Positions 61,783-64,000 of a stretch of 64,000 bases of DNA are shown one piece after another; position 1 is the stretch's first letter; each line of letters starts with the position of its first letter. The stretch lies in assembly GCF_010667575.1 (NCBI RefSeq), contig NZ_JAABNT010000004.1:186001-250000 (forward strand), written 5' to 3'. A program made the position numbers and the translations under genes. The notes under the pieces were generated by a model that was not told the DNA's origin, did no database searches, and worked only from the letters and a program-made list of their open reading frames with translations. Source of the DNA: Sulfitobacter sediminilitoris. GTDB taxonomy: Bacteria; Pseudomonadota; Alphaproteobacteria; Rhodobacterales; Rhodobacteraceae.

Positions 61783-62364
61783 TCATTCCGTCAAATTCTT
61801 CGCTAGCCCGGCGCATTGCGCATGTTGCGGGCAAGAGATCAGATGATCGTTGAACAACCCGCAAGCCTGCATCCACGCGTAAACAATCGTCGGACCGCAG
61901 AACTTGAACCCCTGCTTTTTGAGGTCTTTCGAAATCTGCTCTGTCAGTTGCGTTTTGGCTGGCACGTCGGCCAGACGTGTCCAGCGGTTCTGCATCGGCG
62001 TGCCGTCCACGTATCCCCACATGAAACGGTCAAAGCCCTCGCGCGCCTCAACCTTTTGCCAGGCTCTGGCGTTATGGATCGTTGCTTCGATCTTGCCACG
62101 GTGCCGGATGATGCCCGCATCCGTTAGCAGGCGAGCGACCTCGGGTTCGCCCCATTCGGCAATGACATTCGGATCAAAACCTTCGAAAGCCGCGCGAAAG
62201 TTGTCGCGCTTTTTGAGGATCGTGATCCAGCTGAGCCCTGCCTGAAAGCCATCAAGGATAAGTTTTTCCCACAGTGCGCGGCTGTCCCATTCAGGCACGC
62301 CCCATTCGGTGTCGTGGTAGTCCTTGTAGATCTGTTCAGGCCCAGCCCAACCACAACGTTCCAT
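61783..62364 (-). CDS. tag: DNA-3-methyladenine glycosylase I
   Basis: A base-excision repair enzyme that removes 3-methyladenine, 193 residues. It begins RCGWAGPEQIYKDYHDTEWG with zinc-type Cys and His, includes LEKLILD-like and LSWITILKKRDNFRAAF segments, and ends SCPQHAQC with the other zinc ligands. The family's conserved Glu region EWG is kept. Single gene between the phytochrome unit and the EAL gene. Confidence 0.95.
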   Translation of the reverse strand: MERCGWAGPEQIYKDYHDTEWGVPEWDSRALWEKLILDGFQAGLSWITILKKRDNFRAAFEGFDPNVIAEWGEPEVARLLTDAGIIRHRGKIEATIHNARAWQKVEAREGFDRFMWGYVDGTPMQNRWTRLADVPAKTQLTEQISKDLKKQGFKFCGPTIVYAWMQACGLFNDHLISCPQHAQCAGLAKNLTE

Positions 62365-62481
62365 CCGTTCCCCCTACCGCCCGGTTTCGAGCAAATACAA
62401 TTCGTACCAAATTTCCGCTTTAACAGGCGGTTATGATTTTGATGCCCATGCTCTCTCAAGCCCCAGTGAAAGTAAATTGCC

Positions 62482-63333
62482 GTGATCAACCGTTTCAAAG
62501 CACGTCGTGTCGACGTCCCTCCGGGTGCGGACAACCCGAACAACTATGCCGTGACACAGCGTGACAAGGATACGCCCGACATGGTTCGAGATGCGGTGGT
62601 ACACAAGCAAATGCTGTTGGCCTATCAGCCAGTCATGCGCGCAAGCAACCCCGCGAAGGTCGCCTTTTACGAGGGGTTGATTCGCGTGCTTGACGCCACC
62701 GGTCGCGTCATCCCGGCCAGCGATTTTATGCCAAAGGTCGAGGGTACGGATCTGGGCCGCGAAATTGATGTGCAGGCCCTGCGCATGGGTTTGCAGACCC
62801 TTAGGGCCAATCCGGGATTGCGGTTGTCGATCAATATGTCGGCCCGCTCTATCGGGTATACGGATTGGAACAAGACGTTGCGCCGCCACCTGAAACAGGA
62901 TGACACGCTAGGAGAGCGGTTGATCCTTGAGATCACCGAGAATTCGGCAATGCTGGTGCCGGAGCTTGTTGTGAATTTCATGGACGAGTTACAGCCTCAT
63001 GGCGTCTGTTTCGCCCTGGACAACTACGGTGCCGGCAATACCGCCATCCGGTATTTCAAAGACTTCTTTTTTGACATTCTCAAGATCGACGGCCAATTCG
63101 TGCGCGGCATCGCCCAGAACCCCGACAACCGGGCGATCACAGCAGCGCTTTTGTCAGTGGCGGGCCATTTTGACATGCTGACGGTTGCAGAAAACGTAGA
63201 AAACGCAGAGGACGCTGCATTGCTGACCCAAATGGGTGTGGATTGCTTGCAAGGGTACTTTTTCAGTGCGCCAACCGTTCAACCCGCGTGGTTGCGCCAG
63301 AACCAGCCCAGCGAGCAAGCCAGATCGGGCTAA
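62482..63333 (+). CDS. EAL domain protein with altered active-site motifs
   Basis: A 283-residue protein that is essentially one EAL domain after a 40-residue charged leader. The signature is YEGLIRV instead of EAL. NMSARS, EITEN and DILKIDG are kept, but DDFG is DNYGAG and the closing motif is AENVEN. EAL domains hydrolyse cyclic di-GMP; the loss of the second Asp and the change in loop 6 may reduce or abolish activity and leave a binding role. No GGDEF or sensor domain. It starts at GTG 62482. Soluble. Confidence 0.8.
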   Translation: MINRFKARRVDVPPGADNPNNYAVTQRDKDTPDMVRDAVVHKQMLLAYQPVMRASNPAKVAFYEGLIRVLDATGRVIPASDFMPKVEGTDLGREIDVQALRMGLQTLRANPGLRLSINMSARSIGYTDWNKTLRRHLKQDDTLGERLILEITENSAMLVPELVVNFMDELQPHGVCFALDNYGAGNTAIRYFKDFFFDILKIDGQFVRGIAQNPDNRAITAALLSVAGHFDMLTVAENVENAEDAALLTQMGVDCLQGYFFSAPTVQPAWLRQNQPSEQARSG

Positions 63334-63396
63334 TACGCCTGCACATAGCTGCCATTCCGTCGCGTCAGTTGCCGCGATGCAGCGCATGATGTAAGA

Positions 63397-63413
63397 CCGC
63401 CTCCAGAAGGCGG
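63397..63413. terminator. Short hairpin before the thiolase gene
   Basis: A 6-base-pair stem CCGCCT / AGGCGG with a five-base loop. Weak, and without a T run. It may end the EAL transcript. Confidence 0.3.
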
Positions 63414-63484
63414 GGGAGTCGCGCTGTGCGTGGAGGCATAGGCGTCACATCATCCCTTGCCACCAGCAAGAGGATTGTCCCCTT

Positions 63485-64000
63485 ATGACCAACGTCGTCA
63501 TCGCATCCGCCGCACGTACAGCAGTCGGCAGCTTCGGAGGCTCATTCGCCAACACACCCGCCCATGATCTGGGTGCTGCCGTTCTCAAGGAAATCATCGC
63601 CCGTGCGGGTGTGGACGCCTCCGAGGTGTCCGAGACGATCCTCGGTCAGGTACTGACAGCCGCTCAGGGCCAGAACCCTGCACGTCAAGCGCATATCAAC
63701 GCCGGTCTGCCACAAGAGTCTGCTGCCTGGTCCATCAACCAGGTTTGCGGCTCTGGTCTGCGTGCCGTCGCATTGGGCGCACAGCACATTCAGCTGGGCG
63801 ATGCGAACATCGTGGCTGCTGGCGGTCAGGAAAACATGACGATGTCCCCCCACGCCCAAGCCATGCGCGCCGGACAAAAGATGGGCGACATGAAGCTGAT
63901 CGATACGATGATCAAGGACGGTCTGTGGGATGCCTTCAACGGCTATCACATGGGTCAAACCGCTGAAAACGTTGCCGAAAAGTGGCAGATCAGCCGCGAC
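63485..64000 (+). CDS. Acetyl-CoA acetyltransferase, 3' part outside the window
   Basis: The first 172 residues of a thiolase. It begins MTNVVIASAARTAVGSFGG, and the active-site Cys is in NQVCGSGLRAV. GGQENMTMSPHA is the family's next motif. This resembles biosynthetic thiolases (PhaA/AtoB), which condense two acetyl-CoA to acetoacetyl-CoA for polyester or ketone metabolism. The frame is open to the window edge. Which pathway it serves depends on the next genes, for example phaB. Confidence 0.9.
   Translation, partial: MTNVVIASAARTAVGSFGGSFANTPAHDLGAAVLKEIIARAGVDASEVSETILGQVLTAAQGQNPARQAHINAGLPQESAAWSINQVCGSGLRAVALGAQHIQLGDANIVAAGGQENMTMSPHAQAMRAGQKMGDMKLIDTMIKDGLWDAFNGYHMGQTAENVAEKWQISRD

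Noticed and set aside
61649-62020. Extra gene between the phytochrome and tag genes
   Set aside because: The frame overlaps tag and has no motif; the 284-base gap shows nothing else that I can support.

Overview
The window is a gene-dense, GC-rich stretch of core chromosome. It most resembles an alphaproteobacterium of the order Rhodobacterales (Roseobacter group). The evidence is family content and gene order: lgt-midA-pgeF, Hsp20-DUF1150, DUF2125 and DUF2161 proteins, a fused sat-cysC, an F1 ATP synthase operon (atpHAGDC) without F0 genes, and a bacteriophytochrome beside its heme oxygenase. No rRNA, tRNA, CRISPR array, integrase, transposase or prophage was seen. The genus cannot be named from the sequence alone.

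Layout. 0-4 kb: thymidine kinase facing a ybjN-proC-csaA operon, then a cidA/lrgB membrane pair behind a 500-base non-coding stretch with phased repeats. 4-10 kb: ubiK; the lgt-midA-pgeF operon; a 47-residue basic protein; a Hint-domain protein; an Lrp regulator divergent from trxB. 10-15 kb: a membrane adenylate cyclase with a ferredoxin domain, bifunctional sulfate-activating enzyme, and a PhzF-like isomerase. 15-21 kb: small heat shock protein with DUF1150, YdcH, purEK, orphan phnM with an esterase lipoprotein, Nudix hydrolase and an EamA transporter. 21-25 kb: a sensorless histidine kinase with a frame-shifted receiver partner, then groESL under a clear CIRCE operator.

25-36 kb: DUF2161 nuclease-fold protein, YjbR, manganese pyrophosphatase, HAD hydrolase, MaoC hydratase, ribF-ycgN-threonine aldolase operon, an alpha/beta hydrolase broken by one stop codon, prs, a compositionally different Nudix gene and an H-type lectin. 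36-41 kb: F1 ATP synthase operon. 41-49 kb: a strongly acidic membrane-anchored protein, class II aldolase, hydrolase, methyltransferase/gloB pair, and clpA with an M23 peptidase. 49-54 kb: a MotA/ExbB-like plus MotB/OmpA-like pair whose periplasmic arm is a very long coiled coil. 54-64 kb: DUF2125, extensin-like protein (signal peptide out of frame), tyrA, hisC, rpsD, bacteriophytochrome plus heme oxygenase, tag, an EAL protein with altered active-site motifs, and the start of an acetyl-CoA acetyltransferase.

Most genes are housekeeping. The parts most worth follow-up are the long-coiled-coil stator pair, the redox-type adenylate cyclase, the phased repeats upstream of cidA, the two +1 homopolymer frame breaks, the acidic protein and the lectin.
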